Assembly (NCBI GenBank): GCA_033220425.1
Contig: CM065650.1
Location: 744,001-808,000 of the forward strand
Length of the DNA: 64,000 bases
Direction: 5' to 3'
DNA from: Lepraria neglecta
Taxonomy: Eukaryota > Ascomycota > Lecanoromycetes > Lecanorales > Stereocaulaceae
Shown: positions 1 to 9,791 of the stretch, piece by piece
How positions within the stretch are numbered: the stretch's first letter is position 1
Layout: each line of letters opens with the position of its first letter
Translations under genes and position numbers: made by a program
Notes under the pieces: generated by a model
Told to the model about the DNA's origin: nothing
What the model saw: the letters and a program-made list of their open reading frames with translations, nothing else
Databases searched by the model: none

Positions 1-702
1 CACAAGTTGCAAATCATCATGGTGGAGGTTTACGCCGAAGGAGGCTCTTCGATGCAAATGCAAATACTCGGCGTCTCGGTACCGCGCATCGATTTGATAT
101 TGCTCAGCTCGAAGGAGTTCATCGCGAGCTTCACGTAAGCGCCTCCCAAATTCAGACCCTGCGAATGTATCAGATTCCCGGTAGCGCAAACAACCAAAGT
201 ATGTTCTACACAGCTGACGAGAGTCTCCGAACTCTTGTAAGCTAGACCAGTCGGTGTATCAGCAATCATGCTCACTCAACAGTATACACATTGCGCTCAC
301 CACTGAGTTTCGGTACTGAATCTGAGGACCGGATGTCGAGAGCGTACTGGTTCTATCGTTTGGAGCTCCTCGATGAGAGGCGGCGTTTCCAATGGCAGTG
401 ACAAAGAACGCTCGACTACACCGACTTGGTCCCCATCCACATAGTAATGGTTCTCGGTGTTTGATGCTATGTCCGTCGACATGGATTGTTCCTCGATCTT
501 GGTCCTACTGGCTGAGCAGACATGTTGTAGCGTTGACACCTGTCGCATCTTTTCCCAGGCCCCTTCCTCTCCTCTGGCATGCACTAGAATGAGGGTCAAC
601 TGACACCCCTGAAATAATTCAATGATGGAAGCATACTTTCTGTCAGTCCTTTCGACACTGTTTGCATTTGCGGTAAGCGATCTGCTTGTTGACCTTAGGC
701 AT
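1..702 (-). pseudogene. Decayed Zn2Cys6-ankyrin family gene (copy 1), cut by window edge
   Basis: This is the 5' part of a gene related to the intact copy at 9792-11876. Exon 1 (702 down to 637) starts with ATG and encodes MPKVN... followed by the first half of a zinc cluster (CKQC). A TGA at 643-645 then stands where the intact copy has an arginine codon. An intron (636-584) ends in CTAG, directly before the third cysteine, exactly as in the intact copy. Exon 2 supplies the other cysteines (CMPEE...RCDRCQRYN), but one base is missing after RYN, so the CSASRT segment is read in another frame. Further down, in a third frame, a stretch matches the TPR-like region (SLQEFGD..., RYRDAEY). The ankyrin part would lie outside the window. 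The family assignment rests on this alignment. The stop and the frameshifts are visible in the sequence. Confidence 0.75.
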
Positions 703-922
703 AGCTTTGCCGGCTCCCGATAAAGGCCTAGGTAGATTTTTTTCTATGCAACTAACACTATCAGAGGGCGCACCGCATCTAAGATGGTTGGTATGTTTGA
801 GAGAGTATCGGTATAGGGACTATGACAGAGCAGCAACATGAGATGTAAGGCACAGAAAACAGGAAAATTGACCTGCATGATGATTTTGCCACTAAAAATT
901 TAGCGAAGTGAGAGAACGGCGC

Positions 923-1122
923 TAGAAGGATTCACCCCCTAACCGGCTATTTGCTCTAGGCCTACAAATTGGATGTTTGATAGAACACTTTTGCGTACAA
1001 AGTAGTATATCTCATAGATATCTATTATTTTTGTACGAAAAACTTTGTTGAAGCTCTCCTGGTTGGCGAGCTATAGAGCTCTGCAGAAGGGGGTGCAGCC
1101 GGCTAGGGGGTGAATCCTTCTA
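923..1122. mobile_element. TA-flanked MITE, ~196 bp
   Basis: The ends are inverted repeats of about 25 bp. The left end begins GAAGGATTCACCCCCTAACC at 925 and the right end is its reverse complement ending at 1120, with about one mismatch. Each end is flanked by TA (923-924 and 1121-1122), the target duplication of Tc1/mariner-type elements. There is no coding capacity. It sits in the shared promoter between the decayed ankyrin copy 1 and the first two-TM gene. A related, more decayed copy in inverted orientation lies at about 7755-7955. Confidence 0.75.
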
Positions 1123-1697
1123 CTGCATCCTTAGAACACACTCTAGGAAAAGCCACACCCCAGGCCGTTGAGATAATCGCCCGATAAAAGCGGGGCCTGC
1201 TGCTTCGACCCTCATGCACCTCGATCTTTGCCGAGGGCACCAAGCTGTTTCGGGATTTCTGCCATTTGCCGCCACCTTCGCTCATGCAGCCTTACTAAGC
1301 TAAAACCTAATAACTATCACGCTATTAATGGTTAACCAATGGTTTGGTTTACCTTTTTTTCCCTCGTGTTAGAAAGGTATTTCCCCATGCCCGAAAACAA
1401 ATTCGAATCTATTAGACTGCTGACTACTTAAATCTTGCCCGGTACCTAACCCGCCCGCTTTCCAGTCGCATACGTCTCTTGCCATCGCTCGTCACCTTCG
1501 CTACCCCTACTTCTAGTAAACTGCTTCGACACTTTGCCGGTCCTCGTAGCTTCATCTTCTGCTATTGCCAGACCCATCATGCTGCGGTCACTTCCTCGTG
1601 ATTATAAAGGCCGCATTCCCAACTTCCGTGTCTTTAGAATTCTACTCTTGATGTTGTCATTTTCTTTCCCCATCATTAAATATTTTCTGCCCTAGTT

Positions 1698-2441
1698 ATG
1701 CCTGAAGCTACCACTCCCGACCCAGAGCGTGGTGAGAGCCTTATACCTTGTACTCTAAGCACCAGCCACAAGCGCCACCCTCAGCCTCAGCCTAGCATTC
1801 ACTGTACTTTCGCGTACCAATACCTTGATGGATCCTCCAGTCTTGTCGACATCGAGCTCATCAAAACTCCTGACGGCGGCCTCGTCTTCAGTAATGCAGC
1901 TCCATACCTTTCTCGCGCTTTATCCGACCGCTGGCATTGCAAAATTCTTACCAAGCTCTCTACAAAGATCATAGTCGGTACTTCTGAAGTACAGCAGGTA
2001 GACACACCGTGTACGACACTCTTTTGTATAACTAATTGACATCGACTTTATCAGGTCCTCCCATCCAAAACTTCGTCGCCGCCGTCTTTATCCCGCGTCT
2101 ACCTTCAAGACTTCACCCAAGACGCTCTACTCACGGAAGCATATCACAACTCCAATGTCGTCTTCTACGAAGCGGACTCCGGCAACAAAGACAGTCTCTT
2201 CCCCATAGCCTTCGCAAAAGAGCACCAAGATCTTAAAGGCCACCAAGTCGTGGTCATCAAAAGGACCATAGACAAGAACAAAGTCGCCGTCCTATTAGCA
2301 CTCCTCCTCATCATTTCGCCAACCCTTGGGCTCGTCGTCGGCCTATGCTCTCACAATGCCGAGCTCGGTATTGCTGTTAGTGCAGGTGTGTTTGCACTGG
2401 CGTCGTTTATTCAGGGGCTGGCTGCTTGGGTACAGGGGTAG
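1698..2441 (+). CDS. Two-TM C-terminal membrane protein, family copy 1
   Basis: Two exons (1698-1997 and 2055-2441, joined in phase 0) give a 228-aa protein. No known family is recognised. The N-terminal ~100 residues are variable and include a pattern (VGTSEVQQ just before the splice site) that recurs in the paralogues. The middle carries a short polar stretch (VYLQDFTQDALLTEAY). The last ~50 residues hold two hydrophobic segments. The first is VAVLLALLLIISPTLG. The second is a near-invariant block, GIAVSAGVFALASFIQG, ending in LAAW just before the C terminus. There is no signal peptide, so a C-terminally anchored protein with a short hairpin is likely. It lies head to head with the decayed Zn2Cys6-ankyrin copy 1, with a MITE in the shared promoter. 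Paralogues lie at 4667-5423, 16772-17538 and 18631-19379. The function is unknown. Confidence 0.75.
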
Positions 2442-2625
2442 TGAAGAAGTAGACGGTTCCAAGCTGAAGGCGGACAGCTTCTTGTACGTGTTGGAGACGA
2501 TGAACGGCAATTATACTGGCTCGTGTCTAGCGCGCATTTGTTGATCCGTCAAGCTTTTGGTGCCATTATCGATGTTCAGCCTTTCTTCAAGCGAGCTCTC
2601 GCAACCTGAGTATGACATGTTGGTG

Positions 2626-4096
2626 TCACAGCCAGAGAGTTCTCTGCCAAGTTATACCTATCGGCGTTTGCATATTGACGCGACGTTTGTAGACAGATGA
2701 TGACATGTGATCGATGAAGAGCTGCATCATGGCCACGTTGCCCGCCTCCTGTGCAATAGACCACGCCGTTCTCCCCCATGCATCCCCGATGTAGAAATCT
2801 GCAGCTGCGTCCAGTAGCCTCTTCGTAATCCCTGCCTTATTGCCTGATACAGCCGCATGTAAGGCTGTCCAGCCTGCATTATTCTGGGCATTGACGGGAG
2901 GATTGTGTTGGAGTAGTACTTCTACGATACCTTCATCTTCCCTCTCTACTGCATAGTGGAGCGCCGTCATTCCTGGAGTGGTCCTTGCTCCAATTCTGGC
3001 GCCCGCGTTGAGTAAATTCTCAATAGAATCATACGATTGACTGATTACAGCTTTGTGCAGCGGTCTCCATCCCCCGGTATCTCTCGCTTCGAGTTTTGAG
3101 CCGTGATAAAGCGGTGGCTGTACGATTCCTATTCTCTAGTACGCAATGTTTAATCGGCCGCGTCTTCTCTGTGGTCATCGGACGCGAGGTCCAAGGGTGA
3201 TGGCAGCCTTTCGTTGGCCCACACGATTGGAGCCTTCCATTCTATCAGCTTCTTCGCCGTACGGTGATCAGCTTGAAACATTGCATTATGCAGCGATGTC
3301 TCTCCACAATCATCTTGAACATCACAGCGAAAACCACGCTCTAGCAGTTTCTTCACGGCCCATGACAGGCCACATGTGGGTACGCAATATAGCACCATCC
3401 TACCATGGCAGTCTTTCCCGCCGACGTTGGCTCCAGCATCACACAGCGCCAGAATAGTCTCAGGGCGATCATGGGAGGCTGCAGCTAGCAAATTCTTGTC
3501 CACTGGACTATCAGTGGCCTCAATGTCTGCTCCATGTTTAAGTAGTGCACTCCCAGGCAAGCCGCATGCCATGGTGTTCTTTGCAGGTCATCCCTGGTAT
3601 GAAAGTTTGCTCCATATGTAGCAAGAGATTCTAGGATGTGGGAATTCCCGTTTCTCACAGCAACCCACATCGGTGTCGCGCCCGAGGAGTTTGTGCATTC
3701 AATTGCAGTTACTCTCTCGGATGAGGGCCTTGCCTGAAGTTCTACAAGAATTTGGTCGAAGAGATGGTATGCGCCTTTCTCCGCCAGGACGTGCAAAGAG
3801 TTGCACTGCCAGCCACTGAGCTCGACTGTAATCAGGCCTTCATCGATCAAAGATTGGTCAAGTACTTTCAACATCCGTCTTTCTTCTGACTTCTTTATGC
3901 TAGCGGAGCAAGCATAGTCAAATCTCTGGCACCAATCGCATCTACTTCCAGGCCATACCCTGTGCTCAGGCAGACACTGCATCATTTGTCTCAGCGTAAT
4001 AATAGCAGTAAGACAAACGACCCCCACTCACTTTTGCTCATCATGCCGACAACGGTGGCACTTACGGGAGGCCAAATTCTTGTTAACCTTGGACAT
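2626..4096 (-). pseudogene. Decayed Zn2Cys6-ankyrin family gene (copy 2)
   Basis: Exon 1 starts at ATG 4096 (MSKVNKNLASRK) and encodes CHRCRHDEQK, the first half of a zinc cluster. The donor after the final AAG reads GTGAGT with one G fewer than needed, so exon 1 is out of phase with exon 2. Exon 2 begins at the conserved cysteine and encodes CLPEHRVWPGSRCDWCQRFD and then YACSAS, completing the six-cysteine pattern. A shorter N-terminal region and ankyrin repeats follow, but the reading frame changes near 3560, and stops and a further frame change occur around 3080-3160. Downstream repeats (GWRPLHKAV, MTALHYAVE, GWTALHAAV) are still well conserved, down to a stop at 2626. It is head to head with the two-TM gene at 4667, about 570 bp away. 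The decay is moderate, which suggests recent loss. Confidence 0.75.
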
Positions 4097-4666
4097 TATG
4101 GATTTTGCCAGCACAAGAATGCCTAGGCAGATTATGACAGCAATATCGACAAGGGAATGTGAATTCAAAAGAGACTGGTTTCTTGAAAATCCGCGTTTGT
4201 AAAGATAGGATGTTATTGGGCAAGCATTGGCGCTTGTTGACCGCAGGAAGGCCGCTAACCATGCACAGGTCAGCCAGTAACTTTAGTGCCCCCGCTAAGG
4301 CCATGCGCCCCTTCCACAATGGCTCCTGTCAGTTGCGTAACTAAACCACCCCGTCAAATGGGTTGACTCCGCACTTTCGCACTCAGCCCTTCGCAAGCCT
4401 TCTTTGAGCCTCAAATACTCGCTAGTATTTAGACGATCTTTCTGATATCTCTTCCCGCTCCCGAAAGTTCATTCTACACTCTGGTGCGCAAAATATTGTC
4501 GTTACTGACCAATAGCGTGTAGGTCTAAGGTCCAATTCTGCAATCCTGTCTGCTGAGCATCGTTATGTGACATAGTACACATTTTCGTAGTTCCCTTTGA
4601 TATGAAGTTGCTTCTTTCTTTCTCATTCATGCTTCATTGACTGCATACTGCCCTGTGCCCGTGACA

Positions 4667-5423
4667 ATGCACTATCCACCCGATGTTGAAGCTCAATCAT
4701 GCGCCGGTCCAATCTCTCAAGCGTTGACCAGGGTCAATGATGACAGTCTTACTCCTCGGAAAGCTACGGTGTACCGGGCTGTAGTGATCCAGGGTCTCGA
4801 CGAAAGCTGTTCCCTAATCAACGTTCAAATTGATAACACAGACAAAGACGAGCAATTCTGGAAGCGCGTACTAGAGGAAGTCTGCGCCAAACCATGTACA
4901 GGTCATACGGAGGCCTTCGTCTCAAATATGTTGGCAAGGACTGTTGTCGGCACCACAACGATCAATCAGGTAGGAACTATAGTGAATCAAAGTTCACTTC
5001 GAAAGATGGTACCTTCGACTGAGCTGAGGGTTTTCTAGGTTGCATGGCAAGACACCCTCCAAAACCAACACCCACAAGCTAGTCTCAGAGACTACAGGCA
5101 AGATTGGCTGCTTACCGAAGGTTTTCAACATCCAAAGCTTCTTTCAACAGACAAGAATAAAATTATCGACGATGAGTTCTTTACCAGCAAGCCGTCTCAT
5201 AACCTTCGAAAAGCTTAGTAGTCAGGAAGTCATAGTGATTCGCCGCATCCTCGATAAGAAGAAAGTGGCCTGGCTACTCACCTCTCTCTTGGTCCTGTCA
5301 CTAGGTCTAGGAATCCTTGTTGGGCTATGTACACACAATGTGGATGTCGGGATTGCTGTGAGCGCTGGGGTCTTCGCGTTGGCTTCTTTTCTCCAGGGTC
5401 TTGCTGTGTGGATTCATGCGTGA
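4667..5423 (+). pseudogene. Two-TM membrane protein, family copy 2, one frameshift
   Basis: Exon 1 runs from ATG 4667 (MHYPPDVEAQSC) to 4969 and ends in VGTTTINQ, parallel to the VGTSEVQQ of copy 1. The intron is 4970-5038. Exon 2 opens in frame (VAWQDTLQNQ, then WLLTEGF, matching ALLTEAY of copy 1). After SHNLRK it runs into TAG TAG, because a run of four A near 5212 holds one base more than the paralogues would predict. In the next frame the family C terminus is perfect (VIVIRRILDKKKVAWLL and, further on, GIAVSAGVFALASFLQG). One indel thus separates it from an intact gene, and a sequencing error in the short A run cannot be excluded. It is divergently paired with the decayed ankyrin copy 2. 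Confidence 0.65.
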
Positions 5424-5825
5424 GGTTCCTAGCTCAAAGTCGTTGTGGCTGGACGCGACGTGTGAGAGGGCTGAAGAACCTTTCTTTGTTTCGAATTATG
5501 ACATTTGATTAGTACCGCAGCTGTGAAACATCTATGTTGTCCTCCGGTTTAGCATAATCAATACAGCCATAATGGATGATGATTCGCAATGACTGCGTCT
5601 AGCTGCCCCAGTCCTTTCCACGAACAAGATATCAGGTCTCGTATGGCAGTCCATCGGCCTTCCCATACACAAGTTTAGGTAGATTGCCTTGGGAAGATCG
5701 CTTTTGTAGAGACGTGATAATGTTGGCTCTAAGTAGAAGCCGAGGTGCCAAGACCATAGAATGCCAAGAAGCCGAGTTCGGGGCCGGAATAAATATTATA
5801 AGGCCCCTAACCCGGCAATCTTCTA
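5424..5825. other. Gene-less stretch before the Fot1-like insertion
   Basis: I see no gene or RNA here. It holds the 3' flank of the two-TM copy 2 and the left flank of the transposon. The TA target duplication is at 5824-5825. Confidence 0.5.
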
Positions 5826-7713
5826 TCCGGACCCCGCCTTAGCAAGCTCCGCTTACTAAGGACTCACCGGCCATATAACGCATCCAGCCATAGAACTAGA
5901 AAACCACTATAATTCTTCCAACTTATTCAACACCAACCATAATGGACCAATCATATAATGCCGTTGAGGGAAGAATCCAAGAAGCTATTGACGCCATTCG
6001 CACGCGTCAGAATACTAGTCGCCGCGCTATTGCTAAAGAATTTGATGTCCCCGAAGAACGCCTCCGTTCGCGACTTAATGGGCATCCACCTAAATCAGCA
6101 GTACGAGGGCTTCATAACAGGGCTTTAAAGCCTGATCAGGACCTCGCCCTACGCCTATACCTTCAGAAGCTTGATGAAATGGGGGCCCCAGCGCGCCGGC
6201 ATATGATACAACGCACTGCGAACGCTATCCTCCGCCAAAGTGGACCTCTCGCAATCCTTCAAAAACCACTCGACTCACGGTGGGCCAAACGGTGGCTCGA
6301 TCGCCAGCCAGACTTCTACAAGATCAGACGAAAGCCTATTGCAGCAGCGCGGAAGAATGCGGAGGATATAGAGCTACTACAGGCGCATTTCCAGCGCTAT
6401 AAAGAGTTATGCGGGCAATATGGGATACAACTAGCAGATCGATGGAATTTCGACGAGACAGGCTTCCGTATTGGGATGGGACGAGATGATTGGATAATTA
6501 CTATGGATCCTACACGTCGAGCGTACTTAAAGAACCCTGAAAACCGCGAGTCGCTTTCTGCGGTGGAGTGTATTAATGGGGTTGGGCAGGATATTCCACC
6601 AATGCTTATTATCTCTGGCGTCAACATCCTTACACCGTGGTTCTTCAACGACTTAGCAGATGATCTATTAGTAACAACTTCTGAATCTGGGAACGCGGAT
6701 GATTGGATATCGCTACAGTGGATCAAGCATTTCGACCGGTTTTCAGCGCGCTGCCAGCAGGGCGTGTATCGACTGCTTATTATGGACGGCTACGGTTCCC
6801 ACCATACAAAGGAATTCCTGGATTTCTGCGAGGAGAAGAGGATAATAACGCTCGCGTTACCGTCGCATACAACGCACCTACTGCAACCGCTAGATGTATG
6901 TGTTTTCCAGCCACTAAAGCACTGGCACGCGGAAGCTATAGAGAACTCGGTCCAAATGGGAGATGAGACCTTTACTAAGGTGGAATTTCTGAATGTCTTT
7001 AATGGGTTCCGGCAGCAGGCTTTTAAAAGAACGACTATTGAGTCAGCCTGGAAAAAAGCAGGCCTTATTCCATATAATCCATCAATAGTACTCGATAAAG
7101 TACGCGAAATGCTTCCACCCCCGCGGCCAGCAACCCCCCCAACGCAACCATTCCAACCATTAGCGGAGACACCCCGAACTGTCCGCCAGATAGCAGAAGC
7201 TGGCGCTGAATTATGGATGCATCCAGATCTACCGGAGGACCTACAGCGGAGTATTATGCGATTTGCTAAAGGCGCATGCGCTAGTACGCGCAAGGGAGAG
7301 TTGATGGAGGAACGATTTAGTATGCAGATTCAGGCCGAAAAAGCTCGCAAAGCACGCAAAGCAGCAGCTAACAGGGTCCTTTCTACGGGGGGCGTACTAT
7401 ATGCGCATGAGGCACGGTCAATGACTAGGGATCGCCTTGAGAAGGAGGAACTGCGGGCAGCAGAACGAGCAGCTACATGGGATAAAAGGTATACTACGGC
7501 GCTGAGTAAGGTGATGAAGGCCACTAAAAGCCACCGGCAGAAGCTTGAATATCGGATGAAAGGCAGGGTAAGGCGTTGGAATGTAGTCCTTAAGGAACTA
7601 CGTCAAAAAACGCCTTATTATGTAGGGTAGTCAATAAAATGCGTTCTATGGCTGGATGCGTTATATGGCCGGTGAGTCCTTAGTAAGCGGAGCTTGCTAA
7701 GGCGGGGTCCGGA
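5826..7713 (+). mobile_element. Fot1/pogo-type DNA transposon, apparently complete
   Basis: The 71-bp ends (5826-5896 and 7643-7713) are perfect inverted repeats beginning TCCGGACCCCGCCTTAGC. They are flanked on both sides by TA (5824-5825 and 7714-7715), the expected target duplication of the Tc1/mariner/pogo superfamily. The 1,888-bp element carries one uninterrupted transposase gene. Identical ends and an intact gene indicate a young insertion. Confidence 0.92.
5942..7630 (+). CDS. Fot1/pogo-type DDE transposase
   Basis: A single open frame of 562 aa lies wholly inside the element. The N-terminal ~50 residues form a psq-type helix-turn-helix (RRAIAKEFDVPEERLRSRL). A CENP-B-like DNA-binding segment follows at about 60-135 (RWAKRWLDRQPDFYKIRRKP). 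The DDE_1 catalytic core starts near residue 165. The three acidic residues are visible as D171 (NFDETGF), D282 (MDGYGSHHT) and D318 (HLLQPLDVCVF), the DDD pattern of the pogo/Fot1 group. The C-terminal third is basic and coiled-coil-like. It catalyses cut-and-paste movement at TA sites. The length is typical for the family, all motifs are present, and no stops interrupt it, so it could be functional. Confidence 0.93.
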   Translation: MDQSYNAVEGRIQEAIDAIRTRQNTSRRAIAKEFDVPEERLRSRLNGHPPKSAVRGLHNRALKPDQDLALRLYLQKLDEMGAPARRHMIQRTANAILRQSGPLAILQKPLDSRWAKRWLDRQPDFYKIRRKPIAAARKNAEDIELLQAHFQRYKELCGQYGIQLADRWNFDETGFRIGMGRDDWIITMDPTRRAYLKNPENRESLSAVECINGVGQDIPPMLIISGVNILTPWFFNDLADDLLVTTSESGNADDWISLQWIKHFDRFSARCQQGVYRLLIMDGYGSHHTKEFLDFCEEKRIITLALPSHTTHLLQPLDVCVFQPLKHWHAEAIENSVQMGDETFTKVEFLNVFNGFRQQAFKRTTIESAWKKAGLIPYNPSIVLDKVREMLPPPRPATPPTQPFQPLAETPRTVRQIAEAGAELWMHPDLPEDLQRSIMRFAKGACASTRKGELMEERFSMQIQAEKARKARKAAANRVLSTGGVLYAHEARSMTRDRLEKEELRAAERAATWDKRYTTALSKVMKATKSHRQKLEYRMKGRVRRWNVVLKELRQKTPYYVG

Positions 7714-7754
7714 TAGGAAGCCCGGAAATTCCGGTATCTCGGTACAGTTTTACG

Positions 7755-7955
7755 AGTCTCTTAGGGGCGCACACAGCGAAACCCTGCAGAGCTCTACAGC
7801 TCGCCAACTAGGCAAGTCTAAAGAAGAGGTTTGGTATAAAACTTATAGATATCTATAAGATGTACTACTTTGCACGCAAAAGTATATCATCAAACGTCCT
7901 ATCTGTAGGCCTAGAGCAAGTAGACGGTCAGGGGGTTAGGGCGTGAATCCTTCTA
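7755..7955. repeat. Degenerate inverted copy of the 923-1122 MITE
   Basis: The reverse complement of this stretch matches the MITE at 923-1122. Shared pieces include CTAGAAGGATTCAC near the right end, the GCTCTAGGCCTACA block and the GGCGAGCT...AGAGCTCTGCAG block. The right end is present and runs to the TA near 7954-7955. The left end no longer resembles a terminal repeat, so the copy is eroded or truncated. It lies just beyond the Fot1-like insertion. Confidence 0.6.
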
Positions 7956-8448
7956 GCCGGATGAAGAAAATGAGGGCAATTTATGTGGAAGTCGGTCCGT
8001 CTAGCTACCCGACACATCTGTCAGCGGGGTCTGAAGATCCACTTATCGGAGACCGCTCAAGAGACCAACCTCATAAGGAAGAAGAAAGGTTATTACGTCT
8101 AAGCTACTTGACTTGATACAGGAATATCCGATTGCGTAGAACATGGGAAAAGTGCATCAATCGATTCTGAGCCTGTACGTTAGGGAGCAAGTGGATCGGG
8201 CTCAGTCTCCGCAATCACACCAAGGCTGCTGGCTCTATTCCACTGCCTTCCCCATGCTATAACAGACGCGTTCGAAGGCGCTTTGCTCCTCAGTCCCTTC
8301 GACGACCATGTTCAATACAAGCGAGCCCTTAAGCGCAGGAACTGGTCAGGCTCAACTCTCTGGAAGCGTTGACAATCAGATTCTGAAGAGGCAACCTGCA
8401 GCCGTAAGTGATCCTGTACGTCGAGATCATATCACAGGAAAGTGTGAC
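7956..8448. other. Gene-less stretch
   Basis: Only short unsupported open frames are present. I see no gene, RNA or repeat. Confidence 0.4.
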
Positions 8449-9230
8449 TCACGAATAATCATTCTGCACCAAGAAATAACCCAGTATCGAGAGTGAGACG
8501 CCGACTAAGAGGTGAAGAATATAGTATTGAGAGGGCTCTTCCCACGCCTTGGCTACCATAGAAGTTGGAGGCCCATTTCCTCCAGGCTCGAGTACCTGTT
8601 CCTTACTCAATATCCCAGCCTTATGCAATTGATCCACACTTTCATGAAAATTAGCGCCATTGGGTAGATCCCGGATGGATCCCAAGTTAGGGGCCAATGT
8701 CGAGGTACCCAAGCCCTCTGTTCGAGCTCTAGGCGCGTGAAAAATGGCAGGACTTCTGTTACTGTCAGCGCAACTCATGCATGTAGCAAAGACGCGGTAC
8801 AAACCTAAAATCCACCAGCCTAGTACCCAGCCCCACGAGGCTCCTTTTCTAGAAGTAAGCATGTCATGTGGCTGGTTGTGAGAATTTGGCGATTGCATGT
8901 AAACCTCTGGCTCCACCTTTGGCAAAATGTGGGAAGGTCTCGGGATGGTTGTGTCCTTGAATGCTAATCTATTTTCCTTTTCGGGAAGATCAAGGATCTC
9001 CTGTATCATCCAAGCCAGCGGTATATCAGAGAGCAATCGAGGGAGGTTATCCCCTTCTTTGCGATCCAACCAGCCCCCCACATCCCCGTGGTTACCCGCA
9101 AACCAAAATTCCTTCATGTCTTGGTCCTTGGGTCTTCTTTGGTCAAGCAAGAACAATTCGGGCTTGAGCTTCAAGCGCCGTTCGTTTATGGATACAGCTA
9201 ACCCGCCTTGCCTAATTCAGCGGCGCCAGC
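8449..9230 (-). pseudogene. C-terminal half of a DUF2235 hydrolase-like gene
   Basis: The open frame carries the second half of a DUF2235 (Tle1-like alpha/beta hydrolase) protein. It has VSINERRLKLKPEL near 9175-9215, then WFAGNHGDVGGW and LSDIPLAWMIQE, which are hallmark motifs. It ends in a hydrophobic segment (ILHLLVGVSLSILGYFLV) that may anchor it in a membrane. DUF2235 proteins normally begin with a ~200-residue half containing a GFSRGA-type nucleophile elbow. I cannot find that half upstream, and the frame has no convincing start codon, so this looks like a 5'-truncated remnant. A missed upstream exon is possible but none was seen down to 9570. It lies downstream of, and on the same strand as, the intact Zn2Cys6-ankyrin gene. 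Confidence 0.6.
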
Positions 9231-9791
9231 CGATCTGTCAGTCCGCTTTCAGCCAGCCATGTCTGGACCGAGACCGTCCGGAGCCCCAAGGTTTGACTAT
9301 CTGCTAGTTAGCATCTCGTTTAGTTGATACAAGCTTCGTGTGACACTATGTATATCGCCTCTAGTTTTTTCTCCCCGCCAGCGGGCCCCCTCGCCGTTTT
9401 GTTCCCGGTTATCACTGAGACAAATCGTCGACACGCTAATCGGAAAGAGGATCAAACCATCGTCTGACGGTGCTCATGAGTCATTTTGGGTCGGTGGGGT
9501 CCAGGCTCTCATTGTTCAAAGCCTCAATCCCTGCAATCGAATACTGAAAATCTCGAGCTGTTCAACCATACTGTATTCACTTGGGCTGAGGTTGAGGATG
9601 AGGTTGCATGTAATTGCGATGCAGTTCCAATTGTCTATCTGGATTGAAGTATGTTGGGGGATGCGCGGAGTAGCTCATTGAAGGCGTGGAGAAAATATGT
9701 GAAGCAGGCCTAGAGAAAGAAGGTGGAGGAGGCAAGTTCGAAAGAGGCGAAGGTAGAGCGGTGCAAACAATTGGCGGTGGGGTGAATCTGC
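9231..9791. other. Gene-less stretch
   Basis: Nothing is supported here. A 76-codon proline-rich frame (minus strand, 9577-9807) overlaps the 3' end of the ankyrin gene and has no recognisable features. Confidence 0.4.

Noticed and set aside
6790-7293. 167-codon minus-strand frame opposite the Fot1 transposase
   Set aside because: It is a mirror of the transposase coding sequence.
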